Shown piece after piece: positions 14,790-22,913 of a stretch of 39,018 nt of DNA (the first letter of the stretch is position 1; every line of letters starts with the position of its first letter). The DNA comes from Streptomyces scabichelini. GTDB taxonomy: Bacteria; Actinomycetota; Actinomycetes; Streptomycetales; Streptomycetaceae. The position numbers and the translations under genes were made by a program. Location of the stretch: positions 1 through 39,018 of the forward strand of contig NZ_JAAKZY010000090.1 of assembly GCF_011045015.1 (NCBI RefSeq). The letters run 5' to 3'. The notes beneath the pieces are model-generated. The model had not been told where the DNA came from. It saw nothing but the letters and a program-made list of their open reading frames with translations, and did not search any database.

Positions 14790-16127
14790 TCATCCGGCCA
14801 GGCTGAAGCGTTCGAAATGGATCTGCTGCTTGGGCACGTCCAGATCGCGCAGGGTGCGCAGGACGGCGCCGGTCATGCCGGGCGGGCCGCAGACGTACAC
14901 GTCCCGGTCGGCCACATCAGGCACGAGCCGGGCGAGCTCGGCAGGCGCCAGCTTGTCCGGCGTGGCCGGGCCGGTGACCAGATGCAGCTCGGCGCCCTTG
15001 GCGTGGGCCAGTTCGCGCAGCTCGTCGTAGAGCACCGCGTCCTGGTCCGTGGCCACCCGGTAGATGACGGCGGCGTGACCGTGCAGGTCCTCCAGCAGGG
15101 CCCGGATCGGGGTGACCCCGACACCGCCCGCGATGAGCAGGGCGTCAGGCCGGGTCCGGTGCATCGTGGTGAAGGCGCCGTACGGGCCCTCGGCGAACAC
15201 CCGCGTGCCGACCTTCAGATGCCGCAGCATGGCGGTGCCGTCACCGGCCGTCTTCGCGGTCAGCCGCAGGGAGCGGCCGTCCGGGGCGGCGGACAGCGAG
15301 AAGGGGTTGGCCTGCCACCAGCGGCCCTTCGTCAGGAAGCGCCACAGGAAGAACTGGCCGGCCCGCGCGGGCAGCCGGTCCAGGTCACGGCCGGTGATGT
15401 AGACCGACACGACGTGGTCGGACTCGAGGACGACGGCCGAGACGCGCAGCTGGTGCCGCAGATTGCGCCACAGCGGCAGTACGAGCCGGCCCACGAACAC
15501 CGAGCCGAGCGCCACGCCCCACATCGCGTACCAGTACGTCTTGGCCGTCGAGTTCGTCGTGAAGGTCGTGCCCACCGCGACCTGGTGCGTGAACGCCAGC
15601 ACCACCGCGACGTACGTGTACAGGTGGATGAAATGCCAGGTCTCATAGGCGAGCCGGCGCCGGGCCCAGCGTGCCGAGACCGCGCCGATCACCATGATCA
15701 GCACCAGGGCGACGATCGCGCGCAGCACACCCTCGACGGTCTCGGCGAGGTCCACGAGCTGGCTCACCGGGTCCATCGACGAGGACTGGGCATAGCCGAA
15801 GGTGATGAACACGCCGTGCCCCAGCAGCGACCACAGCAGGCCGAAACCGACCCAGCGGTGCCAGGAGGTCAGCCGGTCCATGCCGATCCGGTGGTCGAGC
15901 CACGGCAGCCGGGCGACCAGCAGGAGCTGGAAGGCCATGAGGAGGGCGGCGTACAGGCCGGTCAAGCGCCCCATCAGGATGAGGGCGTTCGAGTTGAGCC
16001 CGGACTGGAAGAAGAAGGCGGTCACCACCGCGACGTTCGCGGCCAACAGGGTGTACAGGCCGGTGCGGGCCACCACCTTGGGGCGTATCGCCGGTGTGGG
16101 GGGTCTGACGCGTTGGACAGTCGTCAC
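14790..16127 (-). CDS. Ferric-reductase-like membrane oxidoreductase
   Basis: 445 residues. The N-terminal half is a ferric-reductase-type transmembrane domain with about six helices. Heme-ligand histidines are likely in TSWHRWVGFGLLWSLLGHG and WHFIHLYTYVAVVLAFTHQ. The C-terminal half is an NAD(P)H-oxidising ferredoxin-NADP-reductase module: FAD-binding ANPFSLSAAP, GPYGAF, nucleotide-binding LLIAGGVGVTPIRALLEDL, and the C-terminal VYVCGPPGMTGAVLRTL. It should carry electrons from cytoplasmic NAD(P)H across the membrane to the flavinylated partner. A GTG at 16127 (VTTVQRV) is the chosen start with GAGGAG about 10 bases upstream. It is divergent from the response regulator gene. Confidence 0.87.
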   Translation of the reverse strand: MTTVQRVRPPTPAIRPKVVARTGLYTLLAANVAVVTAFFFQSGLNSNALILMGRLTGLYAALLMAFQLLLVARLPWLDHRIGMDRLTSWHRWVGFGLLWSLLGHGVFITFGYAQSSSMDPVSQLVDLAETVEGVLRAIVALVLIMVIGAVSARWARRRLAYETWHFIHLYTYVAVVLAFTHQVAVGTTFTTNSTAKTYWYAMWGVALGSVFVGRLVLPLWRNLRHQLRVSAVVLESDHVVSVYITGRDLDRLPARAGQFFLWRFLTKGRWWQANPFSLSAAPDGRSLRLTAKTAGDGTAMLRHLKVGTRVFAEGPYGAFTTMHRTRPDALLIAGGVGVTPIRALLEDLHGHAAVIYRVATDQDAVLYDELRELAHAKGAELHLVTGPATPDKLAPAELARLVPDVADRDVYVCGPPGMTGAVLRTLRDLDVPKQQIHFERFSLAG

Positions 16128-16190
16128 GGGACGGCAACTCCTCGATCAAGGATCCGGGGATACCGAGCCTGCCTGGTGGGAGCTGTCGTT

Positions 16191-16219
16191 TTGCTGTCTG
16201 TCAACTTTCAAGTTTTTAT
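16191..16219 (+). promoter_or_regulatory. Promoter of the two-component system with a short palindrome
   Basis: TTGCTG (16191-16196) and TTTTAT (16214-16219) are spaced by 17 bp. The spacer contains AACTT-TC-AAGTT (16203-16214), a possible binding site for the response regulator itself. The divergent ferric-reductase gene starts 64 bp to the left, so control of both directions is possible. Confidence 0.5.
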
Positions 16220-16246
16220 CGATGTGAGTCCGGAGGGCAGACGGCT

Positions 16247-16981
16247 ATGGGCGCAAGGAGCCACGTGAAGCACTATGAGCGGGTGGAAAAAGTACGCCTT
16301 CTCGTGGTGGACGACGATCCGCCCATCGCCGACCTCGTCGCCACCGTCGCCCGCTACGAGGGCTGGGACGCGGTCACCGCGTACTCCGGCGAGGAGGCGC
16401 TGCGCCAGGCCGCCGAGTTCCATCCCGACATCGTGGTGCTCGACCTGATGCTCCCGGACCTGGACGGCTTCGGTGTGCTCGACCGGCTCCGGCTGTCCGG
16501 GACGATGGTGCCCGTCGTGTTCCTCACCGCCCGCGACGGCGTCGCGGACCGGATCGCGGGCCTCACCCGGGGAGGCGACGACTACCTGGTCAAGCCGTTC
16601 GCGGTGGAGGAACTCATGGCCCGGCTGCGTACCGTGCTGCGCCGCAGCGCGGGCCCCGGCTTCCAGCGGTCCGTGCTCCACGTCGCCGACCTGACGATGG
16701 ACGAGGACACCCGCGAGGTGCGACGCGGCGAGAAGCTGCTCACGCTCACCCCCACCGAGTACGAGGTGCTCCGCTACCTGATGCGCAAGTCGCCGACCGT
16801 GCTGACCAAGGCGCAGATACTCGACCACGTCTGGGAGTACGGCTTCGGAGGCCGCTCCAATGTGGTGGAGCTGGTCGTCAGCCGCCTGCGCCGCAAGCTC
16901 GACGAACTCGACGACGGCAGGGCGCCGTTGATCCACACCGTGCGGGGCGTCGGGTACGTGGTGCGGCAGGTCGCCGAGTGA
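16247..16981 (+). CDS. OmpR-family response regulator
   Basis: 244 residues. The receiver domain (about 16-130) has the acidic pocket VVDDDPP and phospho-acceptor Asp66 in VVLDLMLPDLDGF, Thr/Ser in FLTARDG and Lys in YLVKPF. A winged helix follows (about 145-240; LTPTEYEVLRYLMRK, VLTKAQILDHVWEYGFGG, VSRLRRKLD, IHTVRGVGYVVR). ATG at 16247 has GGAGGG 9 bases upstream; a GTG at 16265 with a very close AAGGAG is an alternative. Its stop overlaps the histidine kinase start (GTGA), so the two are co-translated. Likely targets are itself and the divergent flavin electron-transfer operon. Confidence 0.9.
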   Translation: MGARSHVKHYERVEKVRLLVVDDDPPIADLVATVARYEGWDAVTAYSGEEALRQAAEFHPDIVVLDLMLPDLDGFGVLDRLRLSGTMVPVVFLTARDGVADRIAGLTRGGDDYLVKPFAVEELMARLRTVLRRSAGPGFQRSVLHVADLTMDEDTREVRRGEKLLTLTPTEYEVLRYLMRKSPTVLTKAQILDHVWEYGFGGRSNVVELVVSRLRRKLDELDDGRAPLIHTVRGVGYVVRQVAE

Positions 16982-18420
16982 TCGCCCGGCTGCGGCGGAC
17001 GTATCGCAGAATGCGCCTGGGCACCCGGCTCGCGCTGGGCCTGGGGGTGCTGTCCCTGATGGTGTTCGCTGTCGTCGGTACGGCGCTGACGACGTACATG
17101 CGGGACTATCTGTCGGCGCAACTCGACGAACAGCTGGCGCAGGGACAGATCGCCCAGTCCAAGAGCATCGAGGAATACGGCACGCTCTCGGGAAAGAAGT
17201 ACTACAGCTGGTTCTACGCCGTGTACGACGTGTCGGACGGCACGCCCGTGCTCCGCAAGCCCGAGGACCCCGCCGACCTGCCGGAGGACGTCGACAGCTT
17301 CACCGCCGTGGCCCGGGCGCAGACGGGAGCGGACACCGAGGTTCTGCGCACCGACGATCTCAAGGGCAAAGGCACCTACCGGCTGCGCGCGTGCGAGGTC
17401 GAGCCCGGCGTCATCCTGGTCAGCGCCGCGCCCATGGACGGCATCGACGACACGGTGGGCCGGCTGATCATGATCCAGGCCGTCACCTTCGGGCTGGCGC
17501 TCCTCGCCCTCGTCGTGTTCGGCCGGGGGATGCTGCGGCGCGGTCTGAAGCCACTGAGCGACATGGCGCACACCGCCCGCGGCATCACCTCGCACGACCT
17601 GACGGACTCGGCACGGCTGTCGGTGCGCCACGACGGGCGCAGCGGCGGCCCGGAAGTCGAGGAGCTGCGTACCGCCTTCAACACCATGCTGGAACACATC
17701 GACGACTCGCTCGCCGTCCGCACGGAGGCCGAACAGCGGCTGCGCCGCTTCGTCGCCGACGCCTCGCACGAGCTGCGTACGCCCCTGATGTCGGTACGCG
17801 GCTACGCCGACCTGTTTCAGTACGCGGCGGCCAACACCCCCGAGGAGCGGGACAAGCACCTGGCCAGGCTGCGTGCCGAGGCTGCCCGGATGGGCATCCT
17901 GCTGGACGACCTGCTGCTGCTCGCCCGCCTGGACGCCGCCGACGTGGAGGCACCGCTGCGGCTGGAGGACGTGGACCTGGTGGAGCTGGTGCACCAGGCG
18001 GCCGACGCCTTCCGGGCGGGCCGGAGCGATCACCCGCTGACGGTGACGGCTCCTCCGGACCCGGTACGCCTGCGCCTCGACCCCCTGCGCCTGAGGCAGG
18101 TTCTGGACAACCTGCTCTCCAACGCCGCCGTGCACACCCCGGCCGGTACGAAGGTGTCTGTGGAGGTGTGCATCGAGTCCGGCATGGCGCTGGTCCAGGT
18201 CACCGACACCGGCCCCGGCATTCCGGCCGCCGACCAGCACCGCGTCTTCGACCGCTTCTACCGCGTCGACAAGGCCCGCAGCCGTGACCGAGGCGGCAGT
18301 GGCCTGGGCCTGGCGGTCGCGCGCTCACTGGCGCGGGCGCACGGCGGCACCATCGAGCTGACCAGCCGGCCGGGCTCGACGGCCTTCACGATCACGCTGC
18401 CGCTCGGCGGTACGGCCTGA
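16978..18420 (+). CDS. Membrane sensor histidine kinase
   Basis: 480 residues. Two transmembrane segments (about 17-38 and 163-183) enclose a roughly 120-residue extracytoplasmic sensor. A HAMP segment follows, then the dimerisation box ADASHELRTPLMSVRG with phospho-accepting His264, then the ATPase domain with N box DNLLSNAAVHTP, G1 VTDTGPGIP, F box VFDRFYRVD and G2 GGSGLGLAVARSL. The architecture is that of TrcS/PrrB-like actinobacterial kinases. GTG at 16978 overlaps the regulator stop. It is followed by a region with common Streptomyces intergenic hairpins, so the operon probably ends here. Confidence 0.9.
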   Translation: MIARLRRTYRRMRLGTRLALGLGVLSLMVFAVVGTALTTYMRDYLSAQLDEQLAQGQIAQSKSIEEYGTLSGKKYYSWFYAVYDVSDGTPVLRKPEDPADLPEDVDSFTAVARAQTGADTEVLRTDDLKGKGTYRLRACEVEPGVILVSAAPMDGIDDTVGRLIMIQAVTFGLALLALVVFGRGMLRRGLKPLSDMAHTARGITSHDLTDSARLSVRHDGRSGGPEVEELRTAFNTMLEHIDDSLAVRTEAEQRLRRFVADASHELRTPLMSVRGYADLFQYAAANTPEERDKHLARLRAEAARMGILLDDLLLLARLDAADVEAPLRLEDVDLVELVHQAADAFRAGRSDHPLTVTAPPDPVRLRLDPLRLRQVLDNLLSNAAVHTPAGTKVSVEVCIESGMALVQVTDTGPGIPAADQHRVFDRFYRVDKARSRDRGGSGLGLAVARSLARAHGGTIELTSRPGSTAFTITLPLGGTA

Positions 18421-18477
18421 GCCCCGGCGCCCGCTGGGGGTGCGATTCGAAGCTGCGGGTTCGTCGTGGCTGGTCGC

Positions 18478-18516
18478 TCCCCCACTCTCGGCTTCGCTCG
18501 AGCGGGGGGACCCCCA
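18478..18516. repeat. Streptomyces-type intergenic inverted repeat
   Basis: A C-run, then CTCTCGGCTTCGCTCGAG, then a G-run form an imperfect hairpin of a kind seen repeatedly between Streptomyces genes. It probably works with the following hairpin (18547-18566) to end the TCS transcript. Identity as a repeated family is recalled from other genomes; I see only one copy here. Confidence 0.5.
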
Positions 18517-18546
18517 TCGCGGCGGAGCCGCAAATTGATACAGCCC

Positions 18547-18566
18547 CGCGCCCCTTAAGGGGCGCG
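18547..18566 (+). terminator. Terminator hairpin after the histidine kinase
   Basis: CGCGCCCC-TTAA-GGGGCGCG is a perfect 20-bp palindrome located 127 bp after the histidine kinase stop and before the GntR promoter. It has no U-tract, as usual for Streptomyces. Confidence 0.6.
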
Positions 18567-18590
18567 TTACCGTGCGCCCGGCGGTATGGT

Positions 18591-18630
18591 GAACGAAATC
18601 GTTGACAATCTTGTTCGCCTACATTTACGG
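18591..18630 (+). promoter_or_regulatory. Promoter and operator of the GntR-galBCD operon
   Basis: A perfect -35 (TTGACA, 18602-18607) sits in the middle of an imperfect palindrome at 18591-18616 with outer arms GAAC/GTTC and core ATCGTTGACAAT. A -10 is expected near 18624-18630 (TTTACGG, poor match). FadR-type GntR proteins bind short palindromes of this type, so autorepression by the downstream regulator is likely. Confidence 0.55.
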
Positions 18631-18659
18631 TCGACAGGCACTCACTCAGGGAGAGCGCG

Positions 18660-19310
18660 ATGGCGGACGAGGCCAGGCCGGGCACCGGAGAGCAAGCCAA
18701 GCAGCACGCGCTGGCGCAGCTGCGGCAGGCGATCTTGCGCGGCGAGATGTCACCGGCCCAGCGGCTGGTGGAGAACGAACTCGCCGAGCAGTTCGATGTG
18801 ACACGGGCCAGCGTGCGCGCGGCACTGATCGATCTGGCGGGCGAGGGACTGGTCGAACGGATCCCCAACCGCGGCTCACGGGTGCGGGTGGTGACGGTCG
18901 AGGAAGCGGTGGCCATCACCGAGTGCCGCATGGTCCTCGAAGGGCTGTGCGCGGCCAAGGCGGCCGTCGAGGCCAGTGACGAGCAGCTGACCGAGCTGTC
19001 CGACATCGGTGCGGCGATGAGCAAGGCCGTCGCCGACGGCGAGCCGATGACCTACTCCGACCTCAACCAGGAACTGCACGCCAAGATCCGCCAGTTCTCG
19101 GGCCAGCAGGTGGCCGTGGAGCTGCTGGAGCGGCTCAACGCGCAACTGGTGCGCCATCGTTTCCAGCTCGCGCTGCGACCCGGACGGCCCCAGCAGTCCG
19201 TGCACGAACACCTGGCCATGATCGAGGCGATCAGGGCCAGGGACCCGCAGGCGGCCGAGGCGGCCGCCCGCGCCCACCTCGCGAGCGTGATCGACGCGTT
19301 GCGCGAATGA
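18660..19310 (+). CDS. GntR-family (FadR-type) regulator of the aromatic operon
   Basis: 216 residues. The winged helix is at about 14-77 (HALAQLRQAILRGEMSPAQRLVENELAEQFDVTRASVRAALIDLAGEGLVERIPNRGSRV), followed by an all-helical FCD effector domain (ECRMVLEGLCAAKAAVE, LNQELHAKIRQFSGQQ, VHEHLAMIEAIRARDPQAAEAAARAHL). The FCD histidines for a metal or acid ligand are visible in NQELHAKI, HRFQLAL and HEHLAMI. GGGAG precedes the ATG at 18660. The catabolic genes follow 48 bp downstream on the same strand. Its ligand is probably a carboxylate of the pathway, and it would act as repressor (inference). Confidence 0.87.
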   Translation: MADEARPGTGEQAKQHALAQLRQAILRGEMSPAQRLVENELAEQFDVTRASVRAALIDLAGEGLVERIPNRGSRVRVVTVEEAVAITECRMVLEGLCAAKAAVEASDEQLTELSDIGAAMSKAVADGEPMTYSDLNQELHAKIRQFSGQQVAVELLERLNAQLVRHRFQLALRPGRPQQSVHEHLAMIEAIRARDPQAAEAAARAHLASVIDALRE

Positions 19311-19358
19311 CGCCGCGGGGGTGGGTCAAGTGGCCTGTCCAGCAAGGAGATTCCAGCC

Positions 19359-20108
19359 ATGACGCACGAGAAGGCGTCCGCACCCTCACGCTCGACTCTC
19401 GTCATCACCGCGCACGCCGGGGACTTCGTGTGGCGGGCCGGGGGAGCCATCGCCCTGGCCGCCTCCCGCGGCGAGCGCGTGACCATCGCGTGCCTGACCT
19501 TCGGCGAGCGCGGCGAGTCCGCCAAGGCGTGGCGTGAGGGCAGGTCGCTGGAGGAGATCAAGGAGATACGCCGCGAGGAGGCCGAGAAGGCCGCGGCCAT
19601 CCTCGGCGCGGAGATCGTCTTCTTCGACGCCGGCGACTACCCCCTGATCGCCACCCCCGAGCTGACCGACCGACTGGTGGGCGTCTACCGGCAGACGCAG
19701 CCCGACATCGTCCTGACCCACCCGCTCGACGATCCGTACAACGGCGACCACCCGGCAGCCGCCCGTATGGCCCTGGACGCACGCGTGCTCGCCCAGGCCA
19801 TCGGCTACCCGGTCGAGGGTGAGGTCATCGGAGCCCCGCCGGTCTTCTTCTTCGAGCCCCACCAGCCCGAGATGTGCGGCTTCAAACCCGAGGTCCTCCT
19901 CGACATCACCGACGTCTGGGAGACCAAGCGCAGGGCCATGGAGTGCCTGGCCGCGCAGCAGCACCTGTGGGACTACTACACCGACCTCGCCGTCCGCCGC
20001 GGCGTCCAGCTCAAGCGCAACGCAGGCCCCAACCTCGGCCTGCCGCACAGGACTTGCGCCGAGGCGTACATGCGCCCCTACCCGCAGGTCACGGGGGAGC
20101 TGGCATGA
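19359..20108 (+). CDS. galB: 4-oxalomesaconate hydratase (GalB-type, PIG-L fold)
   Basis: 249 residues. The protein is of the PIG-L/LmbE fold but shows the GalB rather than the deacetylase pattern: AHAGDFVWRAGGAIALA with metal-site His19 and Asp22, CLTFGERGESAKAWREG, HPLDDPYNGDHPAAARMA (His131), APPVFFFEPHQPEMCGFKP and LLDITDVWETKRRAMECLAAQQHLW. GalB adds water to the enol form of 4-oxalomesaconate to give 4-carboxy-4-hydroxy-2-oxoadipate in gallate breakdown, using zinc. AAGGAG lies 9 bases before ATG 19359. The stop overlaps the next gene's ATG (ATGA), and the two following genes encode the adjoining pathway steps, which strongly supports this function. Confidence 0.88.
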   Translation: MTHEKASAPSRSTLVITAHAGDFVWRAGGAIALAASRGERVTIACLTFGERGESAKAWREGRSLEEIKEIRREEAEKAAAILGAEIVFFDAGDYPLIATPELTDRLVGVYRQTQPDIVLTHPLDDPYNGDHPAAARMALDARVLAQAIGYPVEGEVIGAPPVFFFEPHQPEMCGFKPEVLLDITDVWETKRRAMECLAAQQHLWDYYTDLAVRRGVQLKRNAGPNLGLPHRTCAEAYMRPYPQVTGELA

Positions 20109-20833
20109 GCGGCGTGATCGTCACCAACCCCCCGAAGGCCGCCGAGAAGGACGTGGACGCCCTGTCGGCGTACGGCGTGGCCACCGTGCACGAGGCGCTC
20201 GGCCGCACCGGTCTCCTCGGCCCGGACCTGCGCCCCATCCAGCAGGACGTACGGATCGCCGGCACGGCCGTCACCGTGCTCAGTCGGCCGGGCGACAACC
20301 TCATGATCCACGCGGCGGTCGAGCAGTGCGGCGAGGGCGACGTCCTCGTCGTCACCACCACCTCGCCGTCCACGGACGGCATGTTCGGCGAGCTTTTCGC
20401 CACCGCGCTCCAGAAGCGCGGGGTGCGCGGCGTGGTGGTCAACGCGGGTATCCGCGACACCTCCGAACTGCGTGCGATGGGCTTCCCCGCCTGGTCCGCC
20501 GCCGTCTCCGCCCAGGGCACCGTGAAGGCGACCGGCGGCTCGGTCAACGTGCCGGTCGCGATCGGCGGGCAGATCATCCGGCCCGGCGACGTCGTCCTCG
20601 CCGACGACGACGGAGTGATGTGCGTGCCCCGCGAGCGAGCCGGTGAGGCCATCGAGGCGTCCGCCGCCCGTACGGTCAAGGAGGAGGCCTCCCGGGCCGC
20701 CTTCGCCGAAGGCCAACTCGGCCTGGACCGGTACGGGTTGCGGGAGACCCTCGTACGCCTGGATGTGCAGTACCGGTCGTACGCCGACCACACCGACTAC
20801 CCCAGCTACGCCCGCGACGAGGCGGGGTCGTGA
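20105..20833 (+). CDS. galC: 4-carboxy-4-hydroxy-2-oxoadipate aldolase/oxaloacetate decarboxylase
   Basis: 242 residues, RraA-like class II aldolase family (LigK/GalC/ProA type). Visible motifs: the start VSAYGVATVHEALGR-like LSAYGVATVHEALGRTGLLG, GTAVTVLSRPGDNLMIHAAVEQC, GELFATALQKRGVRGVVVNAGIRDTSELRAMGFPAWS (substrate-binding Arg and metal Asp), and VLADDDGVMCVPRE. It would split the GalB product into pyruvate and oxaloacetate and can decarboxylate oxaloacetate. ATG at 20105 overlaps the galB stop, and its own stop overlaps the next start (GTGA), so all are translationally coupled. Confidence 0.87.
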   Translation: MSGVIVTNPPKAAEKDVDALSAYGVATVHEALGRTGLLGPDLRPIQQDVRIAGTAVTVLSRPGDNLMIHAAVEQCGEGDVLVVTTTSPSTDGMFGELFATALQKRGVRGVVVNAGIRDTSELRAMGFPAWSAAVSAQGTVKATGGSVNVPVAIGGQIIRPGDVVLADDDGVMCVPRERAGEAIEASAARTVKEEASRAAFAEGQLGLDRYGLRETLVRLDVQYRSYADHTDYPSYARDEAGS

Positions 20834-21945
20834 CCGGTCGGCGGCCCGAGGAGGTGCGCTGCATGCTCATGCGCGGCGGCACCTCCAAGGGCGCCTACTT
20901 CCTGGCCGAGGACCTGCCCGCCGACCCCGCCGTACGCGACGACCTGTTGCCGCGTGTCATGGGCAGCCCTGATCCGCGCCAGATCGACGGGCTCGGCGGG
21001 GCGCACCCCCTGACCAGCAAGGTGGCCGTGGTCTCCGCCTCGGCCGGTCCCGAGGCTGACGTCGACTACCTGTTCCTCCAAGTCGGCGTCGACACGCCCG
21101 AGGTGTCCGACCGTCAGAACTGCGGCAACCTGCTCGCCGGGGTAGGGCCCTTCGCCGTCGAGCGAGGGCTCGTCGCGCCGACGGACGGTGAGACCTCCGT
21201 ACGGATCCGCATGCTCAACACCGGAGACCTCGCCGTCGCGACCTTCCCCACCCCGGGCGGGCGTGTCGACTACACCGGCTCCGCCGAGATATCCGGTGTG
21301 CCGGGAACCGCAGCGCCGGTGGTGATCGAGTTCCCGCCGGGCGGCAGCCCGCTGCTGCCCACCGGCAAGGTCCGCGACACGATCGCCGGTACGCCGGTGA
21401 CCTGCGTGGACAACGGGATGCCGACCGTACTGATCGCCGCCTCCTCCCTGAAGGTCACCGGCTACGAGGACCCCGAGGACCTGGAGGGCGATCCGGCCCT
21501 GGCCGACCGGCTCCGCGAAATCCGTCTGGAGGCCGGCCCGTTGATGGGCCTGGGCGACGTCGAGGGCACCACCGTGCCCAAGGTCAGCCTGCTGGCGGCG
21601 CCCCTGCACGGCGGCGCGGTCATGACCCGCACCTTCATCCCGGTGCGCTGCCACACCTCCATCGGTGTCCTGGCCGCCGCGAGTGTCGCCGCCGGGCTGC
21701 GCATCGAGGGCGGCGTCGGCCAGGACGTGGCCCGTCTCCCGGCAGAGGGGGAGCGGCTGCGCATCGAGCACCCCACCGGGTTCGTGGACATCGAGGCCGG
21801 CGTCGAGTACGGAGCTGAGGGCGCCGCCCCCGTGGCCGAGGGCGCCGCCCCCGTGGCCCGCCGTACCGCTGTCGTACGCACCGCACGGAAGATCTTCGAC
21901 GGCACGGTCTTCCCCCGGCCGGCCGGAGCCGCACACCACCTGTAA
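20830..21945 (+). CDS. galD: 4-oxalomesaconate tautomerase (PrpF-like)
   Basis: 371 residues of the PrpF/AcnD-accessory isomerase fold, which is built of two diaminopimelate-epimerase-like halves. The opening CMLMRGGTSKGAYFLAEDLP, GLGGAHPLTSKVAVV, QNCGNLLAGVGPFAVERGLV with catalytic cysteine, and DNGMPTVLIAASSL are characteristic. GalD converts the keto form of 4-oxalomesaconate to the enol form used by GalB. The GTG start at 20830 overlaps the aldolase stop. A 21-bp tandem duplication near the end (21817-21858) repeats EGAAPVA in the protein, probably in a surface loop. Confidence 0.85.
   Translation: MTGRRPEEVRCMLMRGGTSKGAYFLAEDLPADPAVRDDLLPRVMGSPDPRQIDGLGGAHPLTSKVAVVSASAGPEADVDYLFLQVGVDTPEVSDRQNCGNLLAGVGPFAVERGLVAPTDGETSVRIRMLNTGDLAVATFPTPGGRVDYTGSAEISGVPGTAAPVVIEFPPGGSPLLPTGKVRDTIAGTPVTCVDNGMPTVLIAASSLKVTGYEDPEDLEGDPALADRLREIRLEAGPLMGLGDVEGTTVPKVSLLAAPLHGGAVMTRTFIPVRCHTSIGVLAAASVAAGLRIEGGVGQDVARLPAEGERLRIEHPTGFVDIEAGVEYGAEGAAPVAEGAAPVARRTAVVRTARKIFDGTVFPRPAGAAHHL
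21817..21858. repeat. 21-bp tandem duplication inside galD
   Basis: Two identical adjacent 21-bp units at 21817-21837 and 21838-21858 keep the reading frame and repeat the seven residues EGAAPVA. Confidence 0.85.
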
Positions 21946-21955
21946 GGAGGCCCGC

Positions 21956-22906
21956 ATGGCCCCGCCCCTCGGAGACATCGCCCACCTCGGGCACGTCGAA
22001 CTGTTCACCCCAGACCTGGACAGCAGCGTCCGCTTCTTCACCGAGATCCTCGGCCTGACCGAGAACGGCCGCTCCGGCGACTCCGTCCACCTGCGGACCT
22101 GGGACGACTACGAGCACCACAGCCTGACCCTCACCGCCCACTCGACGTCCGGGATGCGCCGTACGGCCCTGCGCGCCTCCAGCGAGGAGGCACTCCAGCG
22201 GCGGGTCAAGGAGCTGGAGAGCGCCGGACGCGGGGGCCGCTGGGCCGAGGACGAACCCGGCATCGGCCCGCTGTACGTCTCCACCGACCCCGACGGTCAC
22301 GAACTCGCCCTGTACTGGGAGAGCGAGTGGTACGAGGCGCCGCCCGAGCTGAAGCCGGGGCTGAAGAACCAGCCCCAGGCCAAGCCCGGCCAGGGGGTGG
22401 GCGTGCGCCGCCTGGACCACGTCAACTTCCTTGCCGCCGACGTCGGTTCGAACGCCGCCTTCACCCGCGACGTGCTCGGCGCCCGCCCCACCGAGCAGAT
22501 CGTGCTCGACAGCGGGGAGGTGGCCGCCCAGTGGTTGACCTTCACCGACAAGTCGTACGACATCGTCTACACCGAGGACTGGACGGGTTCGCGCGGACGC
22601 CTGCACCACATCGCGTTCGCCACCGACAGCCGCGAGGACATCCTGCGCGCCGCCGATCTGTGCCTCGACAACGACGTGTTCATCGAGACCGGGCCGCACA
22701 AGCACGCCATCCAGCAGACGTTCTTCCTCTACGTCTACGAGCCGGGCGGCAACCGCATCGAGCTGTGCAACCCGCTCACCCGCCTCGTCCTGGCCCCCGA
22801 CTGGCCGCTGATCAGTTGGACCCAGGCCGAGCGGGCCAAGGGCCAGGCCTGGGGCCTGAAGACGATCGAGTCCTTCCACACGCACGGCACACCGCCGGTC
22901 GACTGA
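21956..22906 (+). CDS. Type I extradiol ring-cleavage dioxygenase (VOC superfamily)
   Basis: 316 residues with two vicinal-oxygen-chelate modules (about 8-125 and 150-275). The iron ligands are at the positions expected from homoprotocatechuate 2,3-dioxygenase and catechol 2,3-dioxygenases: His155 (RRLDHVNF), His217 or His218 (GRLHHIAF) and Glu269 (GNRIEL). His250 in GPHKHAIQQTFFLYVYEP and Tyr261 match second-sphere residues. It should open a catechol or gallate-like ring beside a hydroxyl with oxygen and Fe(II) or Mn(II). A perfect AAGGAGG precedes ATG 21956. It is the last gene of the galBCD operon and the only ring-cleavage enzyme in it, in place of a LigAB-type gallate dioxygenase. The substrate is not determined. 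Confidence 0.85.
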   Translation: MAPPLGDIAHLGHVELFTPDLDSSVRFFTEILGLTENGRSGDSVHLRTWDDYEHHSLTLTAHSTSGMRRTALRASSEEALQRRVKELESAGRGGRWAEDEPGIGPLYVSTDPDGHELALYWESEWYEAPPELKPGLKNQPQAKPGQGVGVRRLDHVNFLAADVGSNAAFTRDVLGARPTEQIVLDSGEVAAQWLTFTDKSYDIVYTEDWTGSRGRLHHIAFATDSREDILRAADLCLDNDVFIETGPHKHAIQQTFFLYVYEPGGNRIELCNPLTRLVLAPDWPLISWTQAERAKGQAWGLKTIESFHTHGTPPVD

Positions 22907-22913
22907 CGTCTCT

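Noticed and set aside
19359..20108. N-acetylglucosaminyl deacetylase function for the PIG-L protein
   Set aside because: The AHAGDFVWRAGG and FGERGESAKAW patterns and the neighbouring aldolase and tautomerase genes fit the GalB branch better than the AHPDDE deacetylases.
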